DNA from: Leptolyngbya sp. SIOISBB
GTDB taxonomy: Bacteria > Cyanobacteriota > Cyanobacteriia > Phormidesmidales > Phormidesmidaceae
DNA: 64,000 nt
Direction of reading: 5' to 3'
NCBI GenBank assembly: GCA_010671905.1
Contig: JAAHII010000001.1
Span: forward strand, 496,001 to 560,000
Part shown: one piece after another, positions 45,558 to 56,146 of the stretch
Position numbering within the stretch: the first letter of the stretch is position 1
How the letters are laid out: every line of letters begins with the position of its first letter
Notes under the pieces: generated by a model
Told to the model about the DNA's origin: nothing
Database searches by the model: none
Seen by the model: only the letters and a program-made list of their open reading frames with translations
Program-made: the position numbers and the translations under genes

Positions 45558-46961
45558 ATGAGTCGCGGCACGCTGTTTGATAAGGTTTGGGATTTACACA
45601 CGGTCGGCACCTTACCCTCTGGTCAAACTCAGCTATTTATCGGCCTGCACCTCATCCATGAGGTTACCAGTCCTCAGGCTTTTGCGATGCTGCGTGAGCG
45701 ACAGTTATCGGTCATGTTTCCAGAGCGGACAATCGCCACAGTGGATCATATCGTCCCGACTGAAAGCCAAGTTCGCCCCTTTGTCGATATCCTGGCAGAG
45801 GAAATGATCATGGCCCTAGAGCAAAATTGCCGCGACCATAACATCACCTTTTACAACATTGGCTCTGGCAATCAGGGTATCGTCCACGTAATTGCCCCTG
45901 AACAGGGCTTGACGCAACCAGGGATGACGATCGCCTGTGGTGATAGCCACACGTCTACCCATGGGGCCTTTGGCGCGATCGCCTTTGGCATTGGTACCAG
46001 CCAAGTGCGGGATGTGTTGGCCTCTCAAACACTCGCGCTATCAAAGCTGAAAGTCCGCCGGATTGAGGTAAATGGTGAATTGTCGCCTGGCGTCTTTGCC
46101 AAAGACGTCACGCTGCATATCATCCGTAAATTGGGAGTCAAAGGCGGCGTGGGTTATGCCTACGAGTATGCTGGCAACACCATTGAAGCCATGTCGATGG
46201 AAGAACGCATGACCCTATGTAACATGTCCATCGAAGGGGGAGCCCGCTGCGGCTATGTGAATCCAGATGCGGTGACCTATGACTATTTGCAGGGCCGGGA
46301 GTTTGCCCCCAGTGCGGCGCAGTGGGATGAGTCGGTCGCCTGGTGGGAAAGCATTCGCAGCGATGCCGATGCCGAGTATGACGATGTCATCGTGATTGAT
46401 GCCGCCGAAATTGCCCCGACCGTCACCTGGGGCATTACGCCGGGTCAAGGGATCGGCGTGAATGAGCACATTCCCACGGTTGAGGACCTGCCTGAAGGCG
46501 ATCGCCCAATCGCCCAAGAAGCCTATCAGTATATGAACTTGCAACCGGGAACCCCGATTCAGGGCACCCCAGTAGACGTTTGCTTTATCGGCAGTTGCAC
46601 CAATGGTCGCCTGAGTGACTTGCGAGAAGCCGCCAAAGTGGTCCAGGGTAAAAAAGCGGCACCAACAGTCAAAGCCTTTGTGGTACCGGGTTCTGAGCGG
46701 GTCAAACAAGCGGCCGAAGCCGAAGGCTTGGATACCATTTTTGAAGCTGCTGGCCTGGAATGGCGTGAGGCAGGCTGTTCTATGTGCTTGGCGATGAATC
46801 CTGACAAGCTACAGGGCAATCAAATCAGTGCCTCTTCCTCTAACCGCAACTTTAAGGGGCGTCAAGGCTCTGCTTCTGGACGGACGCTGCTCATGAGCCC
46901 AGCGATGGTGGCCGCGGCGGCGATCGCGGGTCAGGTTACAGACGTGCGCGACCTTCTCTAA
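45558..46961 (+). CDS. leuC: 3-isopropylmalate dehydratase large subunit
   Basis: 467 residues. The [4Fe-4S] ligands are [10 protein letters not shown] and [13 protein letters not shown], in the aconitase-family positions. The substrate region is [31 protein letters not shown]. With LeuD it isomerises 2-isopropylmalate to 3-isopropylmalate in leucine synthesis. LeuD is not adjacent: the next gene downstream is on the other strand. The 283-bp upstream region has no gene and no obvious leucine leader peptide. Confidence 0.95.
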   Translation: MSRGTLFDKVWDLHTVGTLPSGQTQLFIGLHLIHEVTSPQAFAMLRERQLSVMFPERTIATVDHIVPTESQVRPFVDILAEEMIMALEQNCRDHNITFYNIGSGNQGIVHVIAPEQGLTQPGMTIACGDSHTSTHGAFGAIAFGIGTSQVRDVLASQTLALSKLKVRRIEVNGELSPGVFAKDVTLHIIRKLGVKGGVGYAYEYAGNTIEAMSMEERMTLCNMSIEGGARCGYVNPDAVTYDYLQGREFAPSAAQWDESVAWWESIRSDADAEYDDVIVIDAAEIAPTVTWGITPGQGIGVNEHIPTVEDLPEGDRPIAQEAYQYMNLQPGTPIQGTPVDVCFIGSCTNGRLSDLREAAKVVQGKKAAPTVKAFVVPGSERVKQAAEAEGLDTIFEAAGLEWREAGCSMCLAMNPDKLQGNQISASSSNRNFKGRQGSASGRTLLMSPAMVAAAAIAGQVTDVRDLL

Positions 46962-47017
46962 CAATGTTCACCGGCTTGGTCAGCCACTTGAGCCCACCCT
47001 GAGTCTTCTATACGGCC

Positions 47018-47182
47018 CTACTCTTGAGCGGTACCTTGTTGACGCTCCATGGTGTCGATCGCGGCATTTAATGCGGCCAACCGGGTTTCTAAAGAATCGC
47101 GCATGGCCTTAAGCATGCTGAGTTTATGAGCACGATACTGATTGCGGGTCTCTTCATCGGGAAAAAAGCAGCTAAAAAACAT
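47018..47182 (-). CDS. Small 54-residue protein, uncharacterised
   Basis: Reads MFFSCFFPDEETRNQYRAHK, then a helical stretch rich in Leu/Ala/Glu/Arg (SMLKAMRDSLETRLAALNAA) ending in TAQE. The ATG at 47180-47182 is preceded by GGAGGA with 7-base spacing; the ATG two codons upstream is too close to it. The C-terminal 35 residues form a likely amphipathic or coiled-coil helix. I do not recognise a family. Codon use and RBS look real, and it fills the otherwise empty gap after leuC. Confidence 0.55.
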   Translation of the reverse strand: MFFSCFFPDEETRNQYRAHKLSMLKAMRDSLETRLAALNAAIDTMERQQGTAQE

Positions 47183-47497
47183 CAGCATTCCTCCAGTAGT
47201 CTCATGATGTCGCTCTGAGCTTACAAGTTGTGCGCGATCACTGCTGTGTTGTATTGCACTTGCCGAGATCTGTCCGGCTATATGGAGCGCAGCAAATTAG
47301 GGTTGCGGGCTAGGCATTTAATCTGCGTCTGCAGTGTGAGATGTTGGCATTTAATTCGTCAATATCAAGCGAGTCGACTCGTGGCTGGCAAGCGGCCACT
47401 CGAGATCGCACCTTCGTATCATGGTGGGGGAATCGCTGTTTTCAATGCACTCTACTAACATCTAACTGCATCGTATTGGTCCCCCACCCCAACCAAC

Positions 47498-49402
47498 ATG
47501 GATGATCTGCTGCTCAGTCGCCGAGCGTTTGTTACCACCACCCTCATCGCCGCCCCCACCGCTATGTTTTCTTTCCGTCATTTAGCCGCCCTAGCGGCTA
47601 CCTCTGGCAAACAGCTATTTTCCATTCTCCATACCAACGATATGCACTCTAACGTCGTTGGTGTGGGTCCTTTGAGAGACTACAGTCCTTTGACGCTAGG
47701 GGACGATCAAACCAAGGGGGGCTATGCTCGCTTGGGGGCATTAATTGCTCAGCGAAAAGCCGAACTAGAACAATTAGGTCCCGTGTTGGTGTTGGATGCT
47801 GGCGACTACAGTATGGGCACTGCCGTAGCCGCAGCCTGCCGTGAACTGGGAGCCGAGCTACAACTCATGCAGCAAATGGGCTATGACGCCACAACCTTTG
47901 GCAATCACGAATTTGACTTAGGACCCGATAGTTTAGGGCAGGCGATTAAGCAAGCCGCTAATGCCGGTGATGTGCCCGCTGTCATCATTACCAACAGTGA
48001 TGTCAGCGCTGAGAGCGATCGCCTAAACGACCTACAAGAGATGGCTCAACGTAAAGTGCTCAAGCCGAATCTGATCATTGAACGGGGCGGCCTGCGATTT
48101 GGATTGGTGGGCATCATTGGCTATGACGCCTTTAAATATGCCGCTGATCCTGGCGCCGTGACGTTTAGCGACCCAATTGAAACCGCGAAAGCGGCGATCC
48201 AGAAGCTGAAACAAGAAGACCAAGTGGATGTCGCGATCGCCCTCAGCCACGGCGGCGTCATCAAAGGTCCGAATGGTCAATTCGACCAAGGAGAGGATCT
48301 GAATCTATTAGAAGCCATTCCGGACTTAGATATCGTCATTGGCGGTCATACCCATACGGAGCTCACCGCCCCGCTGTTTTCTGGTAGCCGTCCGGCGGTG
48401 CAAACGGGTAAATACGGCGAAAACCTGGGCGAGTTGGTTTTGAGTGTTGCCAATGGACAAGTCAAAGTCGAGTCCTATCGACTGATTCCCATTGATGACC
48501 AAATCCCAGGAGACCCCGAGATTCAAGCGCGGGTAGAAGACTTTTTGCAGCGATCGGGCGACGCCGTCTTCGCTTCCCGTGGCTATCAGACCACCCAGCC
48601 GCTGGTCGCGATTTCAGAAGACTGGCCGATGAACTACGCGGATATCGTATCGGGTACGCCTCTGGCTAACGTGGTCACGGATGCCCTACGGCTAGCGACC
48701 GGCAGTCAAGTGGCGCTCACCGCTAACGGCATCATTCGCGCAGGGCTAGACAAAGGCAATCACGGCATCCAAACGGTTTACGACATTTTTGCTTTAGCGC
48801 CCCTCGGCAGCGGCATTGTTGATCCCATCGCGGGCAGCGCTCTAGTACAGAGTTATTTCACCGCTGCTGAACTCAAAAACATCCTGGAATTTCTGCTCAT
48901 TGATGACCCGAACCACCCAGGGGAGTTTTTCCCTAGGGTCTCGGGGCTGCGATTCTACTACGACCCCAGGCGTCCTCGGTTTGATCAAGTTATCGCCTTA
49001 GAACTGGGTAATCTCAAAGACGGCTACGCAGCCATTGAGCTTCAGGGTTCCACGCTCTATAGTTTTGCGACTAGCCTCTATCTCGGCTCGATTATTGTGG
49101 CGATTCCGCAGATCACCAAAGGGGCGTTATCGCTCCAACCCAAACAGGCTGATGGAAGTCCGTTAACCAATCGCACTGAGGCGATCGCTGATCCGCGCGA
49201 TTCCACCAGTCCTTATGTGTTGCCAGCGGGGACAGATTTGGACACGGCGATCGCGGCTACCGACAACGCTCAACAGGAAATTAAAGAATGGCAGGCCATT
49301 ATGGACTACTTAGCCCATCTACCTACTAAAACTCCAGACGGCATTTCAGTGTTAGAGAAAGACCCAGCGACGCAAGAAGTCAGGGCGATTTCGATACAGT
49401 AA
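47498..49402 (+). CDS. 5'-nucleotidase / UshA-like metallophosphatase, exported
   Basis: 634 residues. N-terminal twin-arginine-like signal (SRRAFVTTTLIAAP), then the calcineurin-like metallophosphatase domain with LHTNDMHSN, LDAGDYSMGT, TFGNHEFDLG, LSHGG and IGGHTHTEL as metal ligands, and the C-terminal 5'-nucleotidase domain (about 370-560). Such enzymes remove phosphate from nucleotides, or act on cyclic nucleotides and UDP-sugars, outside the cytoplasm, giving phosphate and nucleoside. The twin-arginine motif suggests export of the folded protein with metals bound. There is no phosphate-regulon partner nearby. Confidence 0.88.
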   Translation: MDDLLLSRRAFVTTTLIAAPTAMFSFRHLAALAATSGKQLFSILHTNDMHSNVVGVGPLRDYSPLTLGDDQTKGGYARLGALIAQRKAELEQLGPVLVLDAGDYSMGTAVAAACRELGAELQLMQQMGYDATTFGNHEFDLGPDSLGQAIKQAANAGDVPAVIITNSDVSAESDRLNDLQEMAQRKVLKPNLIIERGGLRFGLVGIIGYDAFKYAADPGAVTFSDPIETAKAAIQKLKQEDQVDVAIALSHGGVIKGPNGQFDQGEDLNLLEAIPDLDIVIGGHTHTELTAPLFSGSRPAVQTGKYGENLGELVLSVANGQVKVESYRLIPIDDQIPGDPEIQARVEDFLQRSGDAVFASRGYQTTQPLVAISEDWPMNYADIVSGTPLANVVTDALRLATGSQVALTANGIIRAGLDKGNHGIQTVYDIFALAPLGSGIVDPIAGSALVQSYFTAAELKNILEFLLIDDPNHPGEFFPRVSGLRFYYDPRRPRFDQVIALELGNLKDGYAAIELQGSTLYSFATSLYLGSIIVAIPQITKGALSLQPKQADGSPLTNRTEAIADPRDSTSPYVLPAGTDLDTAIAATDNAQQEIKEWQAIMDYLAHLPTKTPDGISVLEKDPATQEVRAISIQ

Positions 49403-49516
49403 TGCTCGGACCGCGATCGTTAAGGCAACTGCTTTAAAGATGGCCTTTGGAGGTGACTCAATGCTGGGGTGCACTGAATTTCAGCAACAGAATTGAGCCT
49501 AAATTATCCAGGTTAC

Positions 49517-52085
49517 TCATTTCTGATCAGCAACTCCCTTGCTTGCCGCAATATCGCGATGCCACAAGCCTGCGTGATCGAAATGCCTTGGCGAGGCAAT
49601 CATTGCGGTTGCGGCTTGAGGCAATAGCGGCTTAGCCAAAAAATATCCCTGGCAAAAGTCGCATCCTAAATCAAGCAACTGTCTTAATTGTTCGACATTT
49701 TCAACGCCTTCCGCGACCGCTTGCATCCCTAAGTTATGGGATAAATTGATCACGGCTTGCACAATGGAATTTTCACCTTGCCCAAGTTCAGCGATAAATG
49801 AACGATCAATTTTGAGGTGGTCCACCGGAAAGTCTTGAAGATAGCTCAGGGATGAATACCCCGTCCCAAAATCATCCAAACTAATCAGAATACCCAATGA
49901 CTTAAGGGTATCAAAACAATCGGAAACGGCTGCCACACTAGCGATCAAGACACTTTCTGTCACTTCTAGCCTCAGAGAGCTCGGCGGTAATTGAGACTGA
50001 TTTAACAAGGACTCAATCTTTGATGCCCAGTTAGGCTGCAAAAATTGTTTGCCTGAAACATTGATGCTGATCGTTAAGTCTTCTGCCTGAGGATAAGCCA
50101 AACGCCACTCTTGCAATTGTCTACAGGCGGTTTCTAACACCCAATCACCCAGTGGCAAGATTAATCCTGTTTCTTCTAAAACCGCAATAAAATCATCTGG
50201 CAAGACGTTTCCTTTTTGGCTATGGGCCCAGCGCAATAAGACCTCAAAACCAGTTAGTTCTCCTGTTTCCAGAGCCACAATCGGTTGATATGTCAAAAAG
50301 AAGGAAGATCTTGTTCCCTGTAGTAAAGCCTCAATGTCACGCCTGAGTTCAACCTCGAGCTGCAACCGATTGCGGGCTGCCGTATGCATATATTCATCAA
50401 AGAAAACATATCCCCCACCTTGATATTGAGTCTTAGCCTCATACATGGCTGTATCAGCATCTCGCAATAACTCTTGGGGAGATTGATACTGTCCTTCAGC
50501 ATGCACGATACCAATACTGGCAGTCACAAAAACTTCAGTAGCTTCTATCTGAATCGGATTATTTAAACTATCCAGTAGCTGAGTAGCAAGATCTTCTATA
50601 TGGCCTTGGTCAGGGGGACTAGCCAAAAATATGGCAAATTCATCTCCCCCCAAACGAGCAAAAAACATCTTCTGACTTCAGATAAGGAAGTACACGCTTA
50701 GTAAAGGCAATCAGCAACTGGTCGCCAACCATGTGTCCTAGGCTATCATTAACCAATTTGAAGCGATCTAAATCCAGAAATAGCAAAGCAAAAGACTTCC
50801 TTTTACTTTTTAAAAAATTATCCTCGAAATCATGTTTATATTCTAATTGAGAAGCAAGAAAGTCTGTAAAAAAGGAACGATTAACTAAATCCGTCAAGTC
50901 ATCATATAGAGCAAGTCGAGTAAGCTTTTGGGTAGATTGAAATCTTTCTGTCGCGATACTGGCTAAGTGAGTTGCAGTTTCCATGATCTTCAAGTGTCTG
51001 GTAGTGGGCTGACATGGAATTTCAAAAGACAATGCAAACGTTCCCAAAACGTTGCCAGACTGTGAAAGAAAGGGCATTGACCAACAAGCTCGAATACCGT
51101 GAGACAGAGCTAAATCACGGTATTCAGCCCAGAGCGGATCGGTTGAAATGTCATGCACAAAGATGGGTTCGCCTCGAAAAGCAGCAGTGCCACAGGAGCC
51201 AGCACAATCGCCAATCACCAGACCATTGAGAGCTGCCGCATAAGCCTGAGGCAAACTAGGCGCGATGCCCGACTCTAGTTTTTGTTTTGCAGTATCTAAA
51301 AATAAAACTGAGCAATAAGCTCCTGGATTTTGTTGTTCTAAAAGTTGACAGAGAAAAAACAGTGTTCGCTGTAAGTTGGAGCCAGAAGCGATCGCCTGTA
51401 AGACATTCGTTTGAGTCAGCAACAACATTTCTGCCCGTTTTCGCTCTAGGGCGCTGGCCAAAATACTCGTCACGTCTTGCAAAAGATCCACGTCTTTTTG
51501 CCCCATAACTCCCTGAAAGGGGTAAGTAAAAATCACCAATCCCGCGGGATAAGATTTTCCTGGGATGATGAGTCCGTATCGCTGAGACTCCAAGCTTAGT
51601 AACTGAGTGTGTTGGTCTTTCGAAGGCGACAGAACCTCATGACAAACTTGAGACTCTTGCAATATTTGTTTCAGCGATCGCTTATCAAATCCAAATCGGG
51701 GACAGACTGAAATATCCACTGAGGTTGTATAGTCAACCAGATTCAGGGTATCTTGATCCGTCAAGATTTCCCAAAATTCACAACTCATCAATTTGAGTTC
51801 TTGAACTAAAAGTTGACCAGCATTTTGATACAGATCTGATAATTGAGTTCCTTCTAAAGCCAGCTTTCCTAAATGACTGACTAATCGATGATAGGAATCC
51901 AAACATACCTTAGAAGCTTCATCCGGACGGGTTAGAGCCGAACGTTTATCTTGAATCTCTTGACTGACAGATATAGAACTGTGACAAAAATCTGCAGATG
52001 GCAGCGAATAACGCTCTTCTAAAGCATCAAAAACGATTTCAGAATTATTGGTCAAGAGATGATGAAACTGTTCTTTGAATGGCAT
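49517..52085 (-). CDS. GAF-GGDEF-EAL cyclic-di-GMP protein, split by a +1 frameshift
   Basis: With one base corrected it is 855 residues: an N-terminal region of about 220 residues, partly GAF-like; a GAF domain (about 225-370) with AYCSVLFLDTAKQKLESGIAPSLPQ; a GGDEF domain with FLDLDRFKLVNDSLGH and intact GGDEF; and a C-terminal EAL domain. The EAL signature is EVL (GFEVLLRW) with the glutamate kept, DDFGTGYSSL is present, and the rest looks active. It could both make and degrade cyclic di-GMP. The break lies at six A (50660-50665, plus strand); five would give EDVFARLGGDEF. As read, the first part stops just inside the GGDEF motif, which would destroy the cyclase. Confidence 0.87.
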
Positions 52086-52487
52086 CGACTTAAAAAATAT
52101 GCTCTATATCAAGATAAAAATGCTTGACCTTGCCGCCCATGCAGAAGGTAGGCACGCTTCTCTAAACTGAAACATGCAAATGTGACAAATCTGTGGCGAA
52201 TGCCCTCAGTTCCTTTTGGCGACTACTCTTGCTAGGACGCGAACGGTACGAGTGGCTAGCCAAATAACGAGAGTGACATCACCGATGAACAGCAGCCTTA
52301 ACAGGGCAATTCATTAGTCCAACAGTGAGCCAGAGCTCGGGGAACAGAGGACTGGCAATGCACCATAACTGCCTTCAAACGGGCTTGTCTTGTTTATAGA
52401 CGAAGATGACTCGGAAGTTCAGATTTTATTTTGTATTCTCTGATACGTAAACCGATTATTATGGTTATGTATTCAGCGGAGTCTGCT
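52086..52487. other. Intergenic region, divergent promoters
   Basis: About 400 bases between the leftward GGDEF-EAL gene and the rightward pentapeptide-repeat gene. No coding frame, tRNA or strong repeat was seen. It must contain both promoters. Confidence 0.4.
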
Positions 52488-53411
52488 ATGGCGCAATTGA
52501 CCGTTTCCCATGTTTTGGCCAGCTTGCAGTCTGGAGAATCGTTGTCTCAAGCCGAACTCAGTCACCTCGATCTGAGTCAGAGTTGTTTAGATGGCGGTGA
52601 CTTCTCTGGGGCGTATTTGCGGCGAGCCAAATTGCAGGGGGCTTCTTGCCGAGCGGTTGATTTTTCTCAGGCGACGCTAGTACTAGCCGATTTGGCTGGC
52701 ATTATTTTGACATCGGCCCAGCTTTCCGAAGCTATTTTGACTCAAGCGAAGCTGCAGCAAGGGCAACTAGAGCGCGCGAGCGCGCGATCGGCGCAGTTGT
52801 TCGGGGCTGATCTTGAACAGGTCAATGCCCGTGGAGCCTGTTTTGACAAAGCCGACCTCCGCAGCGTACATGCACCTCAAAGCCGTTTTGAAGGCGCGAG
52901 TTTGGTGGCGGCAAATCTCGACGATGCGAACTTCAGCCAATCCAGTTTTGCCGCAGCCCATCTGAGGAATTCCACTTGGCGGCAAGCGACCCTCGTTGGC
53001 GTGTCTTTTGCTGGGGCCGAATTGACCCAAGCTCAATTACCCAACGCCTTGTTGATAGGGGCAAACTTTTCCGAAGCCGACTTGCTGAGCTGCGAATTGC
53101 CAGAGGCTGACCTGACGGGAGCTGTGCTACAAGCCGCGCAAATGGATTGGGCAGATTTGTGGAATGTTGTGCTGGTCGGGGCTGATCTGCGTCAGGCATC
53201 GCTCTACGGCGCGACGCTAGAGTACGCCAACTTGAGTCGCGCTAACTTTACCGGTGCAGATTTGCGAGAAGCCAATTTGGAAAAAGCCCAACTCATTGGC
53301 ACTCGATTTGACCAGGCCATGGTGCGAGGAGCGCTCTTTACCGATGCCTCAGGGTTAACTGATGAGCAAAAGCAGTGGCTGCGCCGTCATGGGGCCTTGA
53401 ATGTGGGGTGA
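52488..53411 (+). CDS. Pentapeptide-repeat protein
   Basis: 307 residues from the ATG at 52488, which has AGCGGAG six bases upstream. After about 30 residues it is made almost wholly of A(D/N)LxX-type pentapeptides (for example ANLDDANFSQSSF, ADLREANLEKAQL), giving a right-handed quadrilateral beta helix of some 50 repeats. The end GLTDEQKQWLRRHGAL is a common C-terminal cap. Cyanobacteria have many such proteins, most of unknown role; a few are DNA mimics that inhibit gyrase. There is no signal peptide, so it is probably cytosolic. Confidence 0.88.
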   Translation: MAQLTVSHVLASLQSGESLSQAELSHLDLSQSCLDGGDFSGAYLRRAKLQGASCRAVDFSQATLVLADLAGIILTSAQLSEAILTQAKLQQGQLERASARSAQLFGADLEQVNARGACFDKADLRSVHAPQSRFEGASLVAANLDDANFSQSSFAAAHLRNSTWRQATLVGVSFAGAELTQAQLPNALLIGANFSEADLLSCELPEADLTGAVLQAAQMDWADLWNVVLVGADLRQASLYGATLEYANLSRANFTGADLREANLEKAQLIGTRFDQAMVRGALFTDASGLTDEQKQWLRRHGALNVG

Positions 53412-53640
53412 TCCAAGAGTGTGAGAGTAGCAGGGTAGGCGAGGCGATGAGCGGGTGAACGATTCCTGCGTGCGGCGTCATGATTCCCGTGCTACAAAGC
53501 CATTGCGGGTTCCTGAGCAGGCAATCGTGGGCAACCTCGTCATGGAGAATTCATATTAGGAAGGTTGAGTTTCGCTAGCTCAACTGCGGCGATGCGCGAT
53601 CGCACTAAAGGGCAATTATTCGAGGTGCCCTTTAGATTGC

Positions 53641-54093
53641 TTATGGGAAAGTATTATCTTTTTCAGAAACCACCTCAATTTGCCCTTCCAAGAGAGCCTC
53701 GTATACTCTTTGTTTTGAATTCCCAGATTCCAGAGCTGCGCTTATTTTTTCTATTGAAAATTTCAGAGTCTTGTCACACGAGGTTGCCGAATAGATTTCT
53801 GTCTCCAATTCCAAAAGTCTACCACCCTGATTTACAAGCTCTAGAAAATCATCATCAGAAAAAGAGGATTGGCCTGTCCTCTCTAGGCACCATTCAAGAT
53901 CTCGACTCGAATTTTTGACCTGAAGTAAAGTAGCTTGTTCAACAGGAAGGCCACGAACTGGAAGCCATGCAGTACGGACTTCTCGCGGTTTGAAAATATT
54001 TTTAGTGCCACCTCCCAACAAGAAGAATCCCAGTAAGAAGAATCCTGAAAGTGGGATGGCTAAAAAAAGAAGTATCGTGCTTTTATCCCACAT
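53641..54093 (-). CDS. Small membrane-anchored protein, uncharacterised
   Basis: 150 residues. A single strongly hydrophobic N-terminal segment (about 7-28, LLFLAIPLSGFFLLGFFLLGG) is followed by an acidic soluble domain of about 120 residues with two cysteines (EWCLERTG and SATSCDKT). It is preferred over the overlapping plus-strand frame because of its membrane-protein start and balanced composition. I do not recognise the family. AT content is higher than in neighbouring genes, which may hint at transfer. Confidence 0.5.
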   Translation of the reverse strand: MWDKSTILLFLAIPLSGFFLLGFFLLGGGTKNIFKPREVRTAWLPVRGLPVEQATLLQVKNSSRDLEWCLERTGQSSFSDDDFLELVNQGGRLLELETEIYSATSCDKTLKFSIEKISAALESGNSKQRVYEALLEGQIEVVSEKDNTFP

Positions 54094-54757
54094 TTCGCAG
54101 GTTGATGGACAGAAAAAGGCATTTTATCGGATACTCTGAAACGCTTGCCTTACAAGTATTTTACCATTTTTCCGGTGGCGCATCCTGAATCGCTAAAAAC
54201 CTGACTTACATTGGCTCGGAGCTGCCGACATCAACACCCGTGACGCTGACTTTGCAGTCTGACTAGCCGACAGCGATCGCTGCTAGAAAACCACGTCATT
54301 GTTCACGCAAGTAGCCAAATCGATACAGAATGAATCGCAACCAAGATCATTTAAATTCAGTCTCTATCCTTATTCCCCACTTTCCGCACTTTGAAGTGTC
54401 ACACTCAGGTATTAAGGCTGGAACCCTTGAATAACAAGACCTGTATGGTATGAAGTCATTTGAATCACTAGCAACCAATTCTCAATAAGATCCCCCTGTT
54501 GAGATTTATTCCTGATTAGTGTCTCTGAAAACCTCATTGCCTCGTTTAAATATCGAATGTGCCAGTTGTAAGTGCGGAATGTCGGTTATTCAGTCCCTAT
54601 CCTTGAAAGCCTTGTCTTACAAAGCTTTCAAAATCCTTCAATTTCTTGAGGGAACCTGCGAAATGTCGGTTTCAGGACAAGGATTTGAGCGATAAATGAT
54701 GGCAACCCCTAGCAGCGGTGGAGCGATTTTTGAGACATCCTCAGTTTGCACTCCGCC
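54094..54757. other. Intergenic region with a partial MITE-like remnant
   Basis: About 660 bases without a supported gene. The segment around 54678-54712 (AAGGATTTGAGCGATAAATG, then ATGGCAACCCCTAG) matches the right end of the MITE-like elements at 14353 and 42374, with the rest of the element absent. Nearby, TGCGGAATGTCGGTT (about 54572) and TGCGAAATGTCGGTT (about 54657) form a short direct repeat. Confidence 0.5.
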
Positions 54758-55636
54758 CTAATCGCTGTACCAAAAGACATCGGCGATCACGCCCCCCTCT
54801 TCCTCAAAAAATTCGATGGGGTTAAGAAGCACAATTTGCTGAGTCAGGTCTTCGCCTAGACGGCGTGCGACGCGATCAGGGATCCCGTGGCCGTAGATCA
54901 CATGACCGTTGCCAGCCAATACCACGACCTGAGTCTCAGGATTCGCGGTTTTGAAATCAGCGATCGTCATCGCCATCGTTTCATCCCACATTACTTGAGC
55001 CGCGAAGAAGTTATCGAAATTGAAGTTGCCGTGGCTGCCGTGGGCACCAAAGGCCGCCGCGACAAATTCTCGATAGTCGTTATTGCTCGTATCGATTTCC
55101 GCTAGGGGAGGAATGTAGCGAAGGTCATCGCCCTCTAGGCTGTCTAAACCTTCGCGGGCAATTTGCCGGGTAATTTCAGCGGGGGCATTCAGCGCGAGGA
55201 CGGGCAATTCATGCTCTTGGGCGAATTGTAGAAAAGGGGCGTAAAACTCCCAGGGAAATCCCCAGCGTTCTAAATACTCGGTTTGAATGACCAGCTCTTC
55301 TTCCGAAATTTCGCCTGCAAGATAGCGATCAATCACCGGTTGAAACGGGCGCTGAAACATTTCCAGACCGATCGCCAGATCCGGGTTCTCGGCATATAGA
55401 CCCTCGATGATTTCTAGCTGGGCGGCATGATCCGCAGTGCTGTCGTGGCGCTCTCCCAAGTACACGACGTCCGCCGATTGGAGGATTTGAAAACCGTCAT
55501 CTTCGACACTTGAAATGGGAGTGGGTGAAGCGTTTGGGGCGATCGCTTCTTCTGCAGAACAGGCTAAAGGGGTGGTGATCACCACAGCGCCCAGGATTGC
55601 CCAACCGAGGCCCCATTGTCGCAATCGTAAGGTCAT
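54758..55636 (-). CDS. ChaN-family (DUF399) lipoprotein, putative heme binder
   Basis: 292 residues. Signal peptide with lipobox PLACS (cysteine at about 26), so probably a lipoprotein. The ChaN fold motifs are VVYLGERHDSTADH near the start, IGLEMFQRPFQPVIDRYLAG, and GNGHVIYGHGIPDRVARRL near the end. ChaN of Campylobacter jejuni binds two stacked hemes between monomers and aids iron uptake. The position at the end of a long run of heme-protein genes strengthens a heme-related role: heme delivery to, or scavenging from, the cytochromes. It is the last gene of the leftward group that starts at 61530. Confidence 0.88.
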   Translation of the reverse strand: MTLRLRQWGLGWAILGAVVITTPLACSAEEAIAPNASPTPISSVEDDGFQILQSADVVYLGERHDSTADHAAQLEIIEGLYAENPDLAIGLEMFQRPFQPVIDRYLAGEISEEELVIQTEYLERWGFPWEFYAPFLQFAQEHELPVLALNAPAEITRQIAREGLDSLEGDDLRYIPPLAEIDTSNNDYREFVAAAFGAHGSHGNFNFDNFFAAQVMWDETMAMTIADFKTANPETQVVVLAGNGHVIYGHGIPDRVARRLGEDLTQQIVLLNPIEFFEEEGGVIADVFWYSD

Positions 55637-55645
55637 GGTGAGGGT

Positions 55646-55864
55646 CTAATCCGTAGGCCGATTGGCGGTGCAATATAAGGTTAACGCAGCGGTGCTCGCC
55701 AAAACGGCAGCATCAGTCACGTCGCATCCCATCAAAGCAAAGGCTTGATAGCTCAGTAAACAAAAGATCACGGTAGTTCCGACGGGGGTCGTCAAAAAAT
55801 CACTAAAATCCGCCAGATCTTCGAGCAGCTTTAAGAAATTCAGAAATCGAGCCAGAATTGCCAT
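55646..55864 (-). CDS. Small membrane protein in the heme locus
   Basis: 72 residues from the ATG at 55864. Amphipathic start (FLNFLKLLEDLADFSDFL) followed by one to two hydrophobic segments, TTVIFCLLSYQAFALMG and AAVLASTAALTLYC, with two cysteines. It starts 6 bases after the preceding small gene stops and ends 9 bases before the ChaN gene starts, so it is probably co-transcribed. I do not recognise the family. Confidence 0.5.
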   Translation of the reverse strand: MAILARFLNFLKLLEDLADFSDFLTTPVGTTVIFCLLSYQAFALMGCDVTDAAVLASTAALTLYCTANRPTD

Positions 55865-55869
55865 GATGA

Positions 55870-56103
55870 TCAAGCCTCTTGCATCGAAAATAGCGCTGAC
55901 AGATATCGAGAATTTTGCGTCTCATCGTGAATGAGCCCCAACCTTTCTGGTGGTTGAGTATCGGTCTGAGATGCTTGGAGCATATGCCGATGGAGGTCAG
56001 AAACGTAGTTGCCAATGTAACTTTTGGGCACCCAAGAAGCGGTATCAGGAGCGAGGCTGGCAACGGTTGCCAGAGAGGGTTGAGACATAGCGAAAAACCT
56101 CAT
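55870..56103 (-). CDS. Small protein of unknown function in the heme locus
   Basis: 77 residues (an ATG five codons in, at 56088, is possible). No membrane segment. The C-terminal half, NYVSDLHRHMLQASQTDTQPPERLGLIHDETQNSRYLSA, is polar and contains three histidines. It lies between the thioredoxin gene (43 bp) and the small membrane protein gene, and looks like an orphan specific to this operon. Confidence 0.45.
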   Translation of the reverse strand: MRFFAMSQPSLATVASLAPDTASWVPKSYIGNYVSDLHRHMLQASQTDTQPPERLGLIHDETQNSRYLSALFSMQEA

Positions 56104-56146
56104 TTCACGATGAGCGTAATCCCCAAACGGGGGAATCTCGGGATGA

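Noticed and set aside
53565-53918. 117-codon plus-strand frame
   Set aside because: It overlaps the minus-strand membrane protein, which has a better start and composition.
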